Below are positions 51,809 through 62,821 of a DNA stretch of 64,000 nt, piece by piece; positions within the stretch are counted from its first letter, which is position 1, and the number at the start of each line of letters is the position of its first letter. Source of the DNA: Geobacillus subterraneus (lineage in GTDB: Bacteria; Bacillota; Bacilli; Bacillales; Anoxybacillaceae); the NCBI RefSeq assembly GCF_001618685.1, contig NZ_CP014342.1, forward strand, positions 1,240,001 to 1,304,000, written 5' to 3'. Made by a program: the position numbers and the translations under genes. Below the pieces are notes generated by a model. That model was not told where the DNA came from. It saw only the letters and a list, made by a program, of their open reading frames with translations, and did not search any database.

Positions 51809-53076
51809 GCAGAAGCGCCCTTTTCCCCATTTTGTACACCCCGGCTGCAAAAACGGGAGAGGTGTGCATGAGGATTTTTTCTTCGATTATCGAAAGAAAG
51901 AAATAATTGATCTATATAGGTTGTAATAAAGAAATTCCGACCTCCATGTCCGTCTTTACTTTATCACCTAACAAGCTGGCACGGTGGCAAGAAGAGCGAA
52001 CAATGCCATGTAAAACAAAATTGCAACTTATATATCAAGCTTTTGGACGATGATGATTTCAGTCAACTGTACAAGTTGACATAACCACATTTATTTTCGA
52101 GGGATGCAAGGGGGCAAAACAGCCTTTTGTTGCCTTAGAAGATCAATAGTAAAACAAAGGTGCTCTTGATCAAGTTGGGTCTCGTTGAGAGGACGTAAGT
52201 GACAATGAATAAGCGAGAAGGGAATCGTTATGTCGAAAACCCAGCAGAGAACTGGTTTTTGCCGTCTTTCCGGGTTTTTTCATGTTTTAAGGGCATTGCG
52301 GATGGCTGCGTCTAAAAGAGGGAAAATCCGTCTTGAGGGAGAAGCTGGCATATGATTTAGAAAGAAAAAACGTTTGGACATTGGTGGTAGTCATATGTTC
52401 GCTCTTTATTTTCCGACAGACGACCCTCGCTTCCATTTTGTACGGGGGTAGCCCAAAATAAGTGAGAGATGAATGCCATTCAGTCTAACCTAAATCGTTG
52501 AATATTTCCAACAAATGTACTTTTGTACGTTGTTCTTCGGATCAAGGGTGAAAAAAGGCGTGTGAGGCGTAAAATCTTCAACGTTTGATTTTCCCATGCT
52601 CACCGAGGTGCGAAAACCAAGCGAATGCAGAAAAATGTGGATGGTTCAGCGTACAAGATTGCTGAACAATGATTTTTTTGCTAATCTTTCTACTAAAGAG
52701 CTAGAAGGCCGGTGAAAAACGATGGTCTTGACCAAATCGATGGAGTTCATCAGGAAAGAAGAGATGATTTTACAGAGCTGCTCAACTTGAGAAGAGCTGG
52801 TTTTGAGCTGTTTTTTCATTAAGTCACCAGTCTTCTAGGCGTTCAACGTGGCCGGTCGTTTTTCTTGCGAAGAGCGGAAAAGGAGACGATTGAAGCATGG
52901 CGGGAAGAGAGGGGGCAATCGGATTATAATAAAGAACAATTTGCTTTCCGTTTGTATAAGCGTAGCAGAGTCATCGCGAGATCCAGATGGGCCATGCTGT
53001 TCTGCCCACTTGGTAGTTTTTTTTTGCGGCTAGCCGCCGCTTTCTGTTCGACAAACCATGATTGGGGGAACCATCG
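51809..53076. other. 1.27-kb stretch without a supported gene
   Basis: Only short, unsupported frames were found. One near 52325-52465 (EKLAYDLERKNVWTLVVVIC) and another near 52860-53000 (RRAEKETIEAWREERGQSDY) look like remnants. The base composition is more AT-rich than the flanks. It contains the 138-bp repeat at 52701-52838 and the aroD leader. Confidence 0.5.
52701..52838. repeat. 138-bp inverted-ended repeat, second locus
   Basis: It begins CTAGAAGGCCGGTGAAAAAC and ends TCACCAGTCTTCTAG, so the ends are inverted repeats of about 15 bp. Length and ends match the unit at 37214-37351, and the interior shares blocks such as GTCTTGA and CTTG(A/G)GAA. The features suit a MITE-like element. Confidence 0.6.
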
Positions 53077-53850
53077 ATGAATATTTCACCGAAGGCCATC
53101 AAGGTCAGAAATATATGGATCGGCGGTACTGAGCCGTGCATTTGCGCTCCCGTTGTTGGGGAAGACGACCGGAAAGTGTTGCGCGAGGCGGAGGAAGTGT
53201 GCCGGAAGCAACCGGATTTGCTTGAATGGCGGGCTGATTTTTTTCGGGCGATTGATGACCAAGAGCGCGTATTGGCGACGGCCAACGGGTTGCGGAACAT
53301 AGCGGGAGAGATTCCAATTTTGTTTACGATCCGTTCCGAGCGGGAAGGGGGGCAGCCGATTCCGCTCAATGAAGCGGAAGTGCGGCGGTTGATCGAAGCA
53401 ATCTGTCGAAGCGGGGCAATCGATTTAGTAGATTATGAGCTAGCTTATGGGGAACGCATCGCCGACGTGCGCCGCATGACGGAAGAATGCAGCGTCTGGC
53501 TCGTCGTGTCGCGCCATTACTTTGACGGCACTCCGCGGAAGGAAACGCTCTTGGCTGACATGCGCCAAGCCGAGCGGTACGGTGCCGACATCGCCAAGGT
53601 AGCGGTTATGCCTAAATCGCCGGAAGATGTGCTTGTTTTGTTGCAAGCGACGGAAGAAGCGCGGCGCGAGCTTGCCATTCCGCTCATTACGATGGCGATG
53701 GGGGGGTTGGGCGCCATTACTCGGTTGGCTGGATGGCTGTTTGGTTCGGCGGTGACGTTTGCTGTCGGAAACCAAAGCTCCGCTCCGGGGCAAATTCCGA
53801 TCGATGACGTGCGGACGGTGCTTTCTATTTTGCAAACGTACAGCCGTTGA
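53077..53850 (+). CDS. aroD: 3-dehydroquinate dehydratase, type I
   Basis: The 257-residue TIM-barrel enzyme has PCICAPVVGEDDRKVLREAE, LLEWRADFF, ILFTIRSEREGG, WLVVSRHYFDGTPRKETLL (catalytic His) and DIAKVAVMPKSPEDVL, whose lysine forms the Schiff base. It dehydrates 3-dehydroquinate in the shikimate pathway. Start at 53077 after GGGGGAA. Shikimate kinase follows 110 bp later. Confidence 0.95.
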   Translation: MNISPKAIKVRNIWIGGTEPCICAPVVGEDDRKVLREAEEVCRKQPDLLEWRADFFRAIDDQERVLATANGLRNIAGEIPILFTIRSEREGGQPIPLNEAEVRRLIEAICRSGAIDLVDYELAYGERIADVRRMTEECSVWLVVSRHYFDGTPRKETLLADMRQAERYGADIAKVAVMPKSPEDVLVLLQATEEARRELAIPLITMAMGGLGAITRLAGWLFGSAVTFAVGNQSSAPGQIPIDDVRTVLSILQTYSR

Positions 53851-53960
53851 CCGGTTTTTGTTGAAAAGCAACTGCGATTGGAAAACGATTATTTGACCAT
53901 GACTTTTCCTCCTGCTATACACGGAAATATAGCGGGTTCGGCACGAAAGGGGGATGCATC

Positions 53961-54527
53961 ATGAGCAGGCAAACCACCATCCCGCTCCGCGAGCGGAACA
54001 TCATTTTAATCGGCTTTATGGGAGCGGGGAAAACAACGATCGGGCAGCTGGTGGCGAAAAAGCTGTACCGCGATTTTATCGATGTCGACGCGGAAATCGA
54101 GCGGCGGCAAGGGATGTCGATTCCGGAGCTTTTCGCGCAAAAAGGAGAAGCGTATTTTCGAAAGGTGGAACGGGAACTCATCGTCGATTTATGCACAAAT
54201 ACAAGGTTGAAAATCCTTTCGCTCGGCGGCGGAGCGTATTTGCAGGAAGACGTGCGGCGCGCCTGTTTGGCCCACGGCATCGTCTTTTTCCTTGACTTGT
54301 CGTGGGAGCATTGGAAGGAAGAGCGGCTGCCGCTCATTGTCGACAGCCGCCCGGTGCTGAAAAACAAAACGTTGGAAGAGGTGGAGCAGCTGTTTTTCCA
54401 GCGGCAGTCGGCTTACGCCCTCCATCATTCCCGCGTGGTGTTGAATGAGCTTGAGGCCGAACAGGCGGCCGAGCAAATTGTCGAGTCGATCAAATGGACG
54501 TGGGATGTATACGAACCGAATCGGTAG
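53961..54527 (+). CDS. aroK: Shikimate kinase
   Basis: The 188-residue P-loop kinase has IILIGFMGAGKTTIGQLVAK (Walker A), DFIDVDAEIERRQGMSIPEL (shikimate-binding Asp), AYFRKVERELI and ILSLGGGAYLQEDVR. It phosphorylates shikimate at O3. Adjacency to aroD supports the role rather than gluconate kinase. RBS GAAAGGGGG. It is followed by a terminator. Confidence 0.93.
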   Translation: MSRQTTIPLRERNIILIGFMGAGKTTIGQLVAKKLYRDFIDVDAEIERRQGMSIPELFAQKGEAYFRKVERELIVDLCTNTRLKILSLGGGAYLQEDVRRACLAHGIVFFLDLSWEHWKEERLPLIVDSRPVLKNKTLEEVEQLFFQRQSAYALHHSRVVLNELEAEQAAEQIVESIKWTWDVYEPNR

Positions 54528-54538
54528 ACTTTCATGAT

Positions 54539-54573
54539 GAAAAGGCAGGCTCTTGTCGGGAGCTTGCCTTTTC
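54539..54573 (+). terminator. Terminator of aroK
   Basis: AAAAGGCAGGCTC pairs with GGAGCTTGCCTTTT with a small bulge. Confidence 0.8.
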
Positions 54574-54576
54574 GTG

Positions 54577-54684
54577 TTGGATGGCCGCGGCGAGAGCCGG
54601 TGGCGGAGCGGTAATCTGACGGTAATGATGCAGGCCGACTTCGTGCCCCGGTTGGATGGCCGCATCGAAAGCCGGTGATGGAGT
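54577..54684. repeat. Imperfect 75-bp-spaced direct repeat in a gene-free stretch
   Basis: Two copies of TTGGATGGCCGC(NN)CGA(N)AGCCGGTG(NN)GGAG begin at 54577 and 54652. The interval 54528-55035 has no convincing gene. The role of the repeat is unknown. Confidence 0.6.
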
Positions 54685-55035
54685 GAGGGAATGCAACACC
54701 GTCATCGCGGTTTTTCCAATAGCGAGTTTTGCGGGCGCGGTCAAAGCGGTTCGGCGCTGGGGAGCCGGATCCGCTTGTCCTCACCTTGCGTTCAGTCTCG
54801 CATCCTTGATCGGCAAGGGTGTGGATGTGAGTGATGGACGGACTCATGTTTTCGGAAGCCATCAGAGAGGCCTGTTTCGTGTCGGGGATCGGACATTGGA
54901 GCATGTTCAGCGAGTGGGGGAGGACGAACGGCCCGACGTCTCTTTTCTTTTTGGGCAGAAATGCCTGTTTGTTCTTGCTGGACAAGCGCTCCTTTTGTTA
55001 TAAGGAAGATACCGGGTGTGAGGGAGAGTGGGAAG

Positions 55036-58000
55036 ATGGAGAAAAAGGTGTTACGCTGGCTTTATGTGTATATTGTCTTGGCGGTGCTGCTTCTGTCGGC
55101 GCCGTATTGGCTTTGGTGGTTGAAGCCGGAAACGGAGCTTGAGCTGCTCATTGTCGATGACACGGTGCCGGATCGGTCGTACCGCGAGCACCAAGGGCTT
55201 GTTTGGCTGCTCCGGGCGCAAAAGTACGTGCACCGGAACGGTGAGACGTATGATGCGGCGCGCGATTATGTCGGATTTGTGCCAAAGGGCGGCGGGGCAT
55301 ACGAAGTGCGTCCGCTTCCGAACACGATGGATCGCTATGATGCCGTGTATGTCGCTGACACGTACGGTGTCTATGAAGAAGAATTTGTTCGCCAGCGGAC
55401 GGACGGGGCGCGGTCGGCGAAAGTGCACGGCGGGCTGGACGGCGAGACGGTGAAGGCGCTTTGGCGGTTCGCCCGGGAAGGGGGAAACACGTTGATCGCC
55501 GAATTCAACTCGATGGCCCACCCGACAGCGCAGGAGGTGCGCGCGTCGTTTGAATCGCTGTTCGGCTTGCATTGGACGGGGGGGGATCGGGCGTTATTTT
55601 CCCGATTTATCCAGCCGGGAAGTGCCGGCGTGGGTCAGGGAGAACTACGAACAACAATATGGGACGCCGTTTGCGTTTCGCGGTCCGGGAATTGTGCTCG
55701 TGGATGAACGGGATCGGTTGATCGTTTTGGACCGGCGCGATCTTGGCGGCGATGGCGTCGTGTTTTCGTATACGAAAGCGGGGAAAGCGCGGTGGGGCCA
55801 ACACGAGCGCGTTCCTTATTCGTACTGGTTTGACATCGTCCAGCCGCTTGATCCGGACGATGTGTTGGCGACCTATACGTTGTCGCTTTCCAAACGCGGG
55901 AGCGAGAAACTGCGCGCCATCGGGGTTCCGGTTTCGTTTCCGGCCGTTGTCCGCTATGAGACGCGCACGTACCAGTCGTACTACTTTTGCGGCGATTACG
56001 CTGATCAAGGCAGTGTGCCGTCGATTTACCAAACGGTTGGATTCGATCGATGGCGCAAGTGGACGGCGAGCAGCCGCCCGGATGATGAGACGGCGTTTTA
56101 TTGGAAAGTGTATGTGCCGATGATGAAAGCCATTTTGCAAGAAATCAAAACGTATCAGGAGGAGAAGAAGCAGCCTGCCGCTGCGGAAACGGCGGAGCAG
56201 GACGGCATCCGCTTGGCGGGGACGGTCGGGCGCGACGATCTGCAAGTATACCGCCGCGGGCGGTGGGAGCCATTGCTCATCAAAGGCGTCAACCTCGGCA
56301 TCAGCAAACCCGGCGCGTTTCCGGGCGAGGCGAACATCACGAAGGAAGAATACTTCCGCTGGCTTCAGTATATCGGGGCGATGGGGGCGAACGCCGTCCG
56401 CGTCTATACGATCCATCCGCCGGCGTTTTACGAAGCGCTCTATGAATACAATCAAACCGCCAAGCAGCCGCTCTATTTGTTTCACGGCGTTTGGATCGAT
56501 GAAGCGATGATGCTTCGGATCAAAGATGTTTGGTCCCCCGCGGTGGACGGGGCGTTTCGTGCCGAGATTCGCCGCACGATCGACATCATCCACGGCAACG
56601 CCAACATTCCAAAGCGGCCGGGCCACGCCGGGGGAGTGTACCGATATGACCTTTCCCCTTATGTCCTCGGGTGGATTTTCGGCGTCGAATGGGATCCGGA
56701 CGTTGTTGCCGCCACGAACAAAGCCCATCGCGGATCAGGGGATTACCGCGGGACATATGTGTATACGAAGGGAGCAAGCCCGTTTGAAGCGTGGCTCGCG
56801 CGTGCGGTCGACGAAGCGGTCGGCTATGAGACGGAAACGTATGGGTGGCAGCGGCCCGTGAGTTTCACCAACTGGGTGACGACCGATTTCCTTCGTCATC
56901 CGGCCGAGCCGTTTGTCAAAGAAGATCTTGTTTCCGTCAATCCGAATGTCATGTACGCCACCGACAAGCTGCGCGCCGGATGGTTCGCTTCGTATCATAT
57001 TTATCCGTATTATCCGGATTTTTTGAACAGAGAAGAAACATATATCCGCTATATTGACTCGCGCGGCGAGCATAACAGCTATGCCGGCTACTTGCATGAG
57101 ATGAAGGCCGCTCACCGGATGCCGATTCTCGTCGCCGAGTTCGGTGTTCCTTCGTCGCGCGGCATGGCGCACCGAAACGTGCACGGCAAACACCAAGGGT
57201 TTCTGTCGGAACATGAACAAGGGATGATCGACCGGAAGTTGTTTGAAGATATCGTTCATGAGCGAATGGCCGGCGGGCTGTTGTTTTCGTGGCAAGATGA
57301 GTGGTTTAAACGAACGTGGAATACGATGGAGTATGACAATCCAGACCGCCGTCCATTTTGGCTGAACGCACAAACGAACGAACAACATTTCGGTCTTCTT
57401 CGCTTCGACCCGGGGCCAAGCGCAGCGGCGACGATCCAAGTCGATGGGCGGAAAGATGATTGGGCGTTCAATGGAATCGATCCCGTATGGTCGGACGGGG
57501 AGCGGGCGCTGTATGTCACGAGCGATGAAGGGGATTTGTACGTGCGGCTTGACGGTGCGCGCATCACCGATGAAACAACGACGTACATTGCGTTTGATAC
57601 GATTCCAGGCCAAGGGCAATCGCGCCTCCCGGGCCTTTCCGGCATGCGTACGTCGGGGATTGACTTTGCTTTAGTCATCCATGGAAAACAGCGCGCCCGG
57701 CTGCTTGTCGACAGCTACTATGACACGTTTTCTTATCATTACGGCTATCAGCTGCACATGATGCCGGCGGCGCCGTACGCCCATCGCAAAGATAACGGAG
57801 TATACCACCCGATCCGGTTGACGCTGAATAAAAAGCTCGAAGAAGCAGATGGCAAGGCCGTGCCGTTTGACTCGTATGAAACCGGGGTGCTTCGCTTCGG
57901 CACCGCCAACCCGGCCGATGCGGCCTATGACTCGCTTGCCGATCTCAGCGTGAGCCGCCGCGGTGATATGTATGAAATTCGCCTGCCGTGGGCGCTGTTG

Positions 58001-58294
58001 AATGTCACCGATCCAAGCCGGCGCGAGGTGATGGGCGATATCTGGTCAAAAGAAGGTCTAAAAAGCCGAGAGATCATCCCCGGCATCCGCCTCGGCGTGT
58101 ACGTCGCCAACGGGGAGCGCTCATTTTCGTTCCCGGCGATGGAAGGGAATGTGCTGCCGGTTCAGCGGTTTTACACGTACACGTGGCCGACATGGGAGAC
58201 GCCGCGCTACCACGAGCGGCTGAAGCCGTCGTATGAAGCGATGAAAGCGGCGTTTTCCGGCGCGGACATCGCCAAGCAGCAAGGAAACGAATAA
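55036..58294 (+). pseudogene. Membrane-anchored glycoside hydrolase-like protein, split by a frameshift
   Basis: The first frame starts at 55036 (MEKKVLRWLYVYIVLAVLLL, a membrane anchor) and reads to HWTGG. The second runs from about 55586 (IGRYFPDLSSREVPAWVREN) to 58294. They join if the eight-G run at 55578-55585 loses one G, giving about 1085 residues. The middle is a TIM-barrel hydrolase/transglycosylase (MGANAVRVYTIHPPAFYEAL, GWIFGVEWDP, ILVAEFGVPSSRG, LLFSWQDEWFKRTWNT); the C-terminal third is a carbohydrate-binding-like beta domain. It belongs with the glycosyltransferase genes downstream. Whether it is dead or phase-variable cannot be told. Confidence 0.8.
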
Positions 58295-58389
58295 GAAGAA
58301 CGCCCCGCAACATTGGCTGCTGTTCGACACAACGATGATCGGTCAAGGCGGTTGTCTGTCCAAAAAAGAAGCCGGCAAGCACGAGACAA

Positions 58390-58439
58390 AAGCCCAACCG
58401 GCCGTCAAGCAAAAAACATGCTGGCGGCCGGTTGGCTTG
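58390..58439. terminator. Bidirectional terminator between the hydrolase and the coiled-coil gene
   Basis: AAGCCCAACCGGCCG pairs with CGGCCGGTTGGCTT across a 20-nt loop, with TTTCTTTTT on one side and a weaker A/T bias on the other. Confidence 0.75.
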
Positions 58440-58453
58440 TTTCTTTTTCGTTT

Positions 58454-58798
58454 TCAGGAGATTTCGTTTTGTCCAGCCCGGGAACGGAGTTTTCGTTCAT
58501 GTTGGAGGGTTTTGCGGGCGAGGAAGTCAACCGTTTCCTGCGTTTCCGACCATTCAAGGCGCCAATAGTTCATTTTCGTTTCCAAGCGCTCAAATCGAGC
58601 ATCCGTGCGCTTTTCCAAATCCAAAAGTTTTTGGTGCAACCGGTCTTCCGTCTCTCGAATTTTGGCATACAGCCGATTTTCTGTATCCTGAATCTCGGCG
58701 CGCAATCGATCTTCCATTTCCTTCATTTGTTGACGGAGTTGACCGGAATGCAGGTCAAGCGCCTTTAGAATTTGCTGCACGATCGTTTCTCCTTCCAT
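58454..58798 (-). CDS. Coiled-coil hypothetical protein
   Basis: This 114-residue protein is nearly all alpha-helical with heptads: MEGETIVQQILKALDLHSGQ, LRQQMKEMEDRLRAEIQDTE, NRLYAKIRETEDRLHQKLLD. It should form a coiled-coil dimer or trimer and has no membrane segment. Start at 58798 after AAAGGAGGTG. It lies on the opposite strand inside the damaged glycan locus. Function unknown. Confidence 0.75.
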   Translation of the reverse strand: MEGETIVQQILKALDLHSGQLRQQMKEMEDRLRAEIQDTENRLYAKIRETEDRLHQKLLDLEKRTDARFERLETKMNYWRLEWSETQETVDFLARKTLQHERKLRSRAGQNEIS

Positions 58799-58859
58799 GA
58801 GTTTCACCTCCTTTACTCTGATCATAGCACATGGCCGGCATCGGGAAAATGAAAATCTA

Positions 58860-59099
58860 GTCCGCTCGTTTCATTTTTTCACCAAACCGTGGGCCGGACA
58901 GACAGCGGCGCGGTGGGCAAGTTTCATCTTTTCTTGCTCCCGGTGTTCGTCGCTGTGGCGCGGACGAACAATATTGATGCCGTATTGGTGTTCACATTGC
59001 TCTTAGCGACTTGGATGCTGATGAAGGCGGTGATGACGCAACGATGGACGTGGCTGGTTGGCAGTTTTGCGGTCGTCGGTATCGGGTTCAATATGAGAA
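58860..59099 (+). pseudogene. Fragment of a GT39/ArnT-like membrane glycosyltransferase (YkcB-like)
   Basis: Translated pieces match the multi-helix lipid-linked glycosyltransferase family: WAGQTAARWASFIF in one frame, then FLLPVFVAVARTNNIDAVLV, FTLLLATWMLMKAV and SFAVVGIGFNM in the next. There is no start, there is an internal frameshift near 58930, and the product is cut at about 59099 where it runs into GT2 sequence. Confidence 0.7.
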
Positions 59100-59889
59100 A
59101 GATGAGACGGTGAAGTACATTGACTTCTCCCGCAATTTCGGCCATCAAATCGCGATTACAGCAGGAATGGATTACGCCTCTGGTCAGGCTGTCATCATCA
59201 TTGACGCCGACTTGCAAGATCCTCCTGAACTGATTTTGGACATGATTGCGCGTTGGAAAGAAGGGTATGATGTTGTCTATGCCCGGCGCGTCAAGCGGAA
59301 GGGGGAGACGTTGTTCAAGCGATGGACAGCGTATGTGTTCTACCGCTTGCTGCGGGCGTCGACCGAGATCGACATTCCCGCTGATACCGGCGATTTCCGT
59401 CTCATTGACCGGAAAGTGTGTAATCAGTTACGCTATATGCGGGAGCGAAATCGTTTTGTCCGCGGGCTTGTCAGCTGGGTCGGTTTTCGGCACATAGAGG
59501 TGGAATACGAGCGAGAGCCGCGGCTGGTTGGCAAGACGAAATACCCGCTCAAAAAGATGATTCGCTTTTCACTCGATGGCCTTTCATCATTTTCGCATAA
59601 GCCGCTCAAATTGGCGAGCTGGCTTGGGTTTGCTTTGTCGGCGGCAAGTGCAATCGGCATGATGGCGGTGTTGTACTTGAAGTGGTTCACCCATTCGATC
59701 GTGGCCGGATGGGCATCGCTGTTGATGGTCATGCTGTTTTGCAACGGAGCGACGATGACGATGCTTGGGATTACCGGTGAATACATCGGCCGCATTTACG
59801 ATGAAGTGAAAGAGCGGCCTCTATATATTGTCAATGAAACATGGGGAGTCGGAACGAGACATGAACGAAAGTCTTCCTACATTCCGTAA
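59098..59889 (+). pseudogene. GT2 glycosyltransferase (YkcC/DPM1-like) lacking its N-terminus
   Basis: The preserved part has DETVKYIDFSRNFGHQIAIT, IIIDADLQDPPELILDMIAR (metal-binding DAD), DTGDFRLIDRKVC and two C-terminal membrane helices (WLGFALSAASAIGMMAVLYL; then GWASLLMVMLFCNGATMTML). Intact relatives begin about 70 residues earlier with a VVPVYNEE strand; that segment is missing and replaced by the GT39 fragment. The C-terminal sequence is well preserved, so the loss is recent. It overlaps gtrA. Confidence 0.75.
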
Positions 59890-60271
59890 AGAAAAACAAG
59901 CCATATGGCGGTTTGCCGTCGTCGGGGTGGGCAATACGGCGGTCGACTTCGCTGTCTTTTTTCTGCTCACCGCCGCAGGCGTTCCTGCGGCCGTGGCGCA
60001 AGTCGGTTCTTACGGCGCCGGGGTGGCGAACAGCTACGTTTGGAACCGGCGCTGGACGTTTCAAATGAAGCAAAGGGCGAATATCGGGGAATTGCTTCGG
60101 TTTCTTGCGGTCAACGGGCTGTCGCTCGGGGGGTCGCTTGTCGTCTTGTTGGCGGCCGAACGGCTCGGCCCGCTTTGGCTCGCGAAAGGTGTGGCCACGG
60201 TCATGGGCATGGCGGTGAATTTCATCGGCAGCCGTTGCTGGGTGTTTGCGGCACCGCGAAGCGAACGTTGA
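59861..60271 (+). CDS. GtrA-family membrane protein
   Basis: The 136-residue protein has four helices: IWRFAVVGVGNTAVDFAVFF, AAVAQVGSYGAGVANSYVWN, then RRWTFQMKQRANIGELLRFL and GVATVMGMAVNFIGSRCWVF. GtrA proteins are thought to move lipid-linked sugars across the membrane for surface glycosylation. It overlaps the GT2 gene by 29 bp, as in intact GT2-GtrA pairs. The start at 59861 follows GGAACGAG. Confidence 0.88.
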   Translation: MNESLPTFRKEKQAIWRFAVVGVGNTAVDFAVFFLLTAAGVPAAVAQVGSYGAGVANSYVWNRRWTFQMKQRANIGELLRFLAVNGLSLGGSLVVLLAAERLGPLWLAKGVATVMGMAVNFIGSRCWVFAAPRSER

Positions 60272-60295
60272 CAGAAAGCAGGGATGGAGAACAAC

Positions 60296-60336
60296 GAAAA
60301 CGACCCGAAAGCCATTAGGCGGTCCAGGTCGTTTTC
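60296..60336 (+). terminator. Terminator after gtrA
   Basis: GAAAACGACC (60296-60305) pairs with GGTCGTTTTC (60327-60336). Confidence 0.8.
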
Positions 60337-60467
60337 TGGTTAGAAGGGACTGTAAAGGAAAACGATATTTTACAAAATCTATTGCCTTTCAGAAAAAAGA
60401 AATATAGTGTTCAAAAGGTGTTTCCAAATCGGGAAGGATGAAAACTCATACCTATTCACTGAATCTG

Positions 60468-61499
60468 TTAGGACAATTGCTGCTTGATTCGTTCGAGTGC
60501 GGTTTGCACTAGATCGGTGGTGATTTCCCGGTGGGTGACGAAGCGAATGACGCCGTCATCAAATGGGCTGGCCAAAATGCCGGCCGCTTTCAAAAGGGCG
60601 ATAAACGCTTCGTTGGAAAGCCCGGTGTCGTGAATATGGCAAAGGCCGATGTTCGTTTCGACTCCATCGACATCGACGGACAAGCCGGGAATGGCCGCCA
60701 GCCCGTTCGCGAGCAGGCGGGCGTTTGCGTGGTCTTCGGCAAGGCGGTCGACCATTGTTTCAAGGGCGATGATGCCCGGCGCAGCCAAGACGCCGGCTTG
60801 GCGCAGACCGCCGCCGAGCCGCTTCCGCCATTTGCGAGCCTCCTTAATGAATGCGCGGCTGCCGGCCAGCACCGATCCGACCGGTGCGGACAGTCCTTTT
60901 GAGAGGCAGATTTGCACCGTATCGGCATATTGCGTGAAATCCGTTACCGGCACTCCGGCGGCGACGGCGGCGTTAAACAGCCGCGCTCCGTCAAGGTGGA
61001 CGGGAACGCTGCGTTCGTTGGCGACATGGTAGATCGCTTTCATCGTTTCCACGGAAATGACTTTTCCCCCGGCTTTGTTATGGGTATTTTCCAAGCAAAC
61101 GAGCCCGGACCACGGATGGTGGATGTCGTCGCTGCGGATCGCTTTTTTGATGTCATCCGGGTCCATCGCACCGTTTGTTCCGCGGATCGGCCGCGTTTGG
61201 ACACCGGCGAGCGCCGCTGCTGCTCCCGCCTCATACAAGAAAATGTGCGATTCGGCTTCCAATATCACCTCATCCCCCGGGCGGCAATGCGTCAAGATGG
61301 CGACTTGGTTTCCTTGCGTGCCGCTTGTGACGAACAAGGCGTCTTCTTTTCCAAGCATTTTGGCCGCCAACGCTTCTAAACGGTTGACGGTCGGATCTTC
61401 GCCGTATACGTCGTCACCAACTTCGGCTTCTGACATCGCCCGGCGCATCTCTGGCGTCGGTTTGGTCACGGTATCGCTGCGAAAATCAATGAACGGCAT
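60468..61499 (-). CDS. ltaE: Low-specificity L-threonine aldolase
   Basis: The 343-residue PLP enzyme of the beta-eliminating lyase family has [67 protein letters not shown] and [17 protein letters not shown], with the PLP lysine in the last. It cleaves threonine or allo-threonine to glycine and acetaldehyde. Start after AAGAAGGGATG. The next gene upstream on the same strand is proA, 77 bp away. Confidence 0.92.
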   Translation of the reverse strand: MPFIDFRSDTVTKPTPEMRRAMSEAEVGDDVYGEDPTVNRLEALAAKMLGKEDALFVTSGTQGNQVAILTHCRPGDEVILEAESHIFLYEAGAAAALAGVQTRPIRGTNGAMDPDDIKKAIRSDDIHHPWSGLVCLENTHNKAGGKVISVETMKAIYHVANERSVPVHLDGARLFNAAVAAGVPVTDFTQYADTVQICLSKGLSAPVGSVLAGSRAFIKEARKWRKRLGGGLRQAGVLAAPGIIALETMVDRLAEDHANARLLANGLAAIPGLSVDVDGVETNIGLCHIHDTGLSNEAFIALLKAAGILASPFDDGVIRFVTHREITTDLVQTALERIKQQLS

Positions 61500-61576
61500 C
61501 GTGGCATCCCTTCTTTCCTGATCGTTGTGTGCATCGAAAGGACGGGAGTGCAGGGGTTCCCGCTTCCCGCCCTTGG

Positions 61577-62821
61577 TTACACGGTTCGAATTTGCCCTGT
61601 CCCGTACACGAGCGATTTCGTTGTCGTGATGGCCACAAGCCCCATCGGCCCGCGGGCGTGCAGCTTTTGCGTGCTGATGCCGATTTCTGCCCCGTAGCCG
61701 AACTGTTCGCCATCCGTGAAGCGGGTGGACGCGTTATGGTACAAGACCGCCGCGTCGACCGCTTGGAAAAAGCGGCGGACGTGCGCCTCGTTTTCGGTGA
61801 TGATCGCTTCCGAATGTTTCGTCCCGTAGCGGCGGATATGCTGAATCGCTTCATCGACATCGGCAACGAGTTTCACGGCTAAAATCGGCGCCAAATATTC
61901 CGTATGCCAGTCTTCTTCCGTCGCTTCGTGGACAAACGGATACATAGCGGCAAGGCGGTGGTCGCCGCGCAGCTCGACGCCGCGAGCGTGAAGCGCATCA
62001 AGCAGTTCGCTAGCATGTGGCCACCGTTCATGAATGAGCACCGTTTCGACGGCGTTGCAGACGGACGGACGCTGCAGTTTGGCGTTTAAGACGATATCGA
62101 CCGCCATCGGCCGCTCGGCTGATTCGTCGATGAAAATATGGCAGTTGCCGACACCGGTCTCGAGCACTGGCACGGTGGCGTTTTCGACGACCGAGCGGAT
62201 CAGCCCCGCTCCGCCGCGCGGAATGAGGACATCAAGATACTCGTTGAGGCGGAACATGCGCTGGGCCGTTTCCCGGCTCGTGTCTTCGAGCAGCTCAATG
62301 GCTGTTTCCGGGATGGCCGTTGTGCGAAGCGCCTCTTTCATGACGGCAACAAGCGCTTTGTTGGAATGAAGCGCTGATGAGCTGCCGCGGAGCAGGACGG
62401 CGTTGCCCGTTTTTAGGCAAAGGCTGGCGGCATCGACCGTCACGTTCGGGCGCGCCTCATACACCATGCCGATCACCCCAAGCGGCACGCGCACCGTTTG
62501 AATGCGAAGCCCGTTCGGCCGCGTCCACTCCTCGATGACTTCCCCGACCGGGTCAGGCAATGAGGTGACTTGGCGGACGCCGCCGATGATTTGATCGATC
62601 CGTTCATTCGTGAGCTGCAGCCGGTCAAGCAAAGCCGGCGACAGCCCTTGCGCGCGGCCGGCGGCCATATCTTTTTCGTTCTCCGCCAAAATGACGGTGC
62701 GTTCGCGGTCGATGGCTTTGGCGATCTGTTCCAACGCCGCATTTTTTTCTTCGGTAGACAGCATGGCCAACGTTTGTGACGCCGTTTTCAACCGTTCGGC
62801 TTTTTCAAGCAGTTCGTTCAT
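61577..62821 (-). CDS. proA: Glutamate-5-semialdehyde dehydrogenase
   Basis: The 414-residue enzyme has [60 protein letters not shown], and [14 protein letters not shown] with the catalytic cysteine. It reduces glutamyl-5-phosphate with NADPH in proline synthesis. The start at 62821 overlaps proB by ATGA and has AAAGGAGCG. Confidence 0.95.
   Translation of the reverse strand: MNELLEKAERLKTASQTLAMLSTEEKNAALEQIAKAIDRERTVILAENEKDMAAGRAQGLSPALLDRLQLTNERIDQIIGGVRQVTSLPDPVGEVIEEWTRPNGLRIQTVRVPLGVIGMVYEARPNVTVDAASLCLKTGNAVLLRGSSSALHSNKALVAVMKEALRTTAIPETAIELLEDTSRETAQRMFRLNEYLDVLIPRGGAGLIRSVVENATVPVLETGVGNCHIFIDESAERPMAVDIVLNAKLQRPSVCNAVETVLIHERWPHASELLDALHARGVELRGDHRLAAMYPFVHEATEEDWHTEYLAPILAVKLVADVDEAIQHIRRYGTKHSEAIITENEAHVRRFFQAVDAAVLYHNASTRFTDGEQFGYGAEIGISTQKLHARGPMGLVAITTTKSLVYGTGQIRTV

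Noticed and set aside
52848-53033. Short ORFs upstream of aroD
   Set aside because: They have no start signals or recognisable similarity; at most they are remnants.
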